Part shown: positions 63,001-64,000 of the stretch, one piece after another
How positions within the stretch are numbered: the first letter of the stretch is position 1
Layout of the letters: the number at the start of each line of letters is the position of its first letter
NCBI RefSeq assembly: GCF_002367995.1
Contig: NZ_AP018207.1
Coordinates: 4,649,083-4,713,082, forward strand
DNA length: 64,000 nucleotides
Direction of reading: 5' to 3'
Source: Calothrix brevissima NIES-22
GTDB taxonomy: Bacteria; Cyanobacteriota; Cyanobacteriia; Cyanobacteriales; Nostocaceae
Program-made: the position numbers and the translations under genes
The notes under the pieces: model-generated
Databases searched by the model: none
Seen by the model: only the letters and a program-made list of their open reading frames with translations
Told to the model about the DNA's origin: nothing

Positions 63001-64000
63001 CGTCGCACTCATTACATGGTGCAATATGGTCAGTTAAAGTTAACAGAACAGCGTCAGCAATTCGTTAGTGATTACTTTGGCACAAATCAAGAAGAGTTCC
63101 TTTCAAAGTACCAATTTTTGGCACAAGAGATTACCAGACCGATTCTTCCAGAAGACTACAACCGTATTCTAGAATCGCTTAACCCTGCTCAAAAAGAAAT
63201 CGTTCTTGCTTCAGACCCAGCAATAGCAGTAATAGCAGGCCCTGGTTCTGGTAAAACAAGAACTATTGTTCACCGGATTGCTTATCTTGTAAAAGTTAAG
63301 CAAGTTGAGCCGAAGCGTATTCTCGTTTTAGCTTACAACCGTAATGCAGTTAGAGAATTACGGCTACGGTTGCAAAAACTGATTGGCGAACAAGCGTCAC
63401 GAATTCGGGTTTTTACTTTCCACCGTTTAGCCTTATCACTTTTAGGACGGACAGTAGGTGAATATACTAAGAATCGAACAATGGACTTTGATCGGCTTTT
63501 GGTTGAAGCTTGCGAACTAATTGAAAAGGGTGAGGAATTTGAATATGCAGATGAAGATACTCAGGCACGACGAATTCAACTGTTAGGGAAATGAGAATAT
63601 ATCTTCGTTGATGAATATCAAGATGTCACCGAGAAAGAATATCGTTTGATTAAGTCAATTTCTGGCTTAAATGAATCTGAGGATAAAACACGATCAGTAC
63701 AAATTAATCTCTGTGTTATTGGAGATGATGATCAAAATGTTTTTACATTTAAAGGTGCTGATACTAAATATATTCTTCAATTTCAAGAAGAGTATAAAGC
63801 AAGACGACTACTACTTACCGAAAATTACCGCTCTACAAAAAACATTATTGAAACTGCTAATTGTCTTATACAAAATAACCCAATACGCTGTAAACAATCT
63901 CTAGAAGAGCAAGTCCGTATTAACTCCGAACGCCAAAATCTAAGAGGAGATCCAGTTTTGGCTTTAATATTCAATAATTTATCACAACAAGCAGGATGGA
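60028..64000 (+). pseudogene. DEDD exonuclease - RecQ - UvrD fusion interrupted by an in-frame TGA (incomplete at the right edge)
   Basis: The N-terminal ~200 residues look like a DnaQ-type exonuclease: LYVYLDLEI (D-x-E), HNFRRFDYPYL and VEDAQVTRFLL. The RecQ helicase follows, with MPTGGGKS (292-299), DEAH (396-399) in VIDEAHCVSQWGHDFRPD and the second-lobe HxxxxxxxxGYxQExGRAGRDG. UvrD motif I is GPGSGKT (1071-1077). Codon 1189 is TGA (63592-63594); directly after it the same frame continues EYIFVDEYQDVT (DExx box), GDDDQNVFTFKGA and LTENYRSTKNI and stays open to the window edge. Either a nonsense mutation of an intact gene (one change from TGG) or a sequencing error. Similar helicases occur in defence loci. 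Confidence 0.85.

Overview
The window looks like part of a large plasmid, or plasmid-like accessory region, of a filamentous heterocyst-forming cyanobacterium (Nostocales). The evidence is many GCGATCGC (HIP1) octamers, moderately low GC, cyanobacterium-typical families (a Ycf46-like AAA ATPase, COG4705 membrane proteins, PepSY plus two-component genes) and short GC-rich dispersed repeats of Nostoc type. No rRNA, tRNA, CRISPR array or recognisable replication initiator was seen. Genus and replicon type are inferences.

Region 1 (1-7055, minus strand) is a type IV secretion/conjugation operon in the canonical virB order: B2 pilin, B3, B4 ATPase, B5, B6, B8 and the start of B10, which runs off the left edge. 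Strong hairpins sit between B2/B3 and B5/B6. Upstream lie a DUF192 protein and a Ycf46-like AAA+ ATPase.

Region 2 (9956-16381) holds a PD-(D/E)XK-like protein, an MFS transporter remnant, an OmpR-type response regulator with its histidine kinase, a PepSY protein, two COG4705 membrane proteins and a PAP2 phosphatase. A tandem 11-bp repeat resembling an OmpR/PhoB-class site lies between the PepSY and COG4705 genes.

Region 3 (16387-24369) is plasmid housekeeping of mostly unknown function: a truncated gene, small membrane proteins, Gp157-like, HNH, GNAT, a putative DNA-binding protein with an upstream triple repeat, and a tyrosine recombinase.

Region 4 (24612-38988) is a defence island. It has a 1544-residue NACHT/STAND-type ATPase with an apparent C-terminal nuclease, a short type II CBASS (CD-NTase, E2-like protein, DUF4297-SAVED Cap4 effector), a decayed IS630 element, and a compact prokaryotic ubiquitin-like operon (tandem-Ubl protein, cysteine-free E2, JAB-E1 fusion, DUF6527). 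The ubiquitin-like operon is divergent from an XRE regulator plus ImmA/IrrE protease pair. A GIY-YIG protein follows.

Region 5 (39043-43752) is a set of uncharacterised genes around a divergent promoter region packed with palindromes. Two of the proteins contain internal repeats.

Region 6 (44255-64000) is a complete class 1 DISARM operon (drmD, drmMI, drmA, drmB, drmC), followed seven bases later by a DUF262/HNH GmrSD-like endonuclease. A pentapeptide-repeat protein and an exonuclease-RecQ-UvrD fusion come next; the fusion is interrupted by an in-frame TGA and runs off the right edge.

The replicon thus couples a transfer machine to several anti-phage systems. The most unusual items are the ubiquitin-like operon with its XRE-protease pair, the STAND protein with a C-terminal nuclease, and the interrupted exonuclease-RecQ-UvrD protein.
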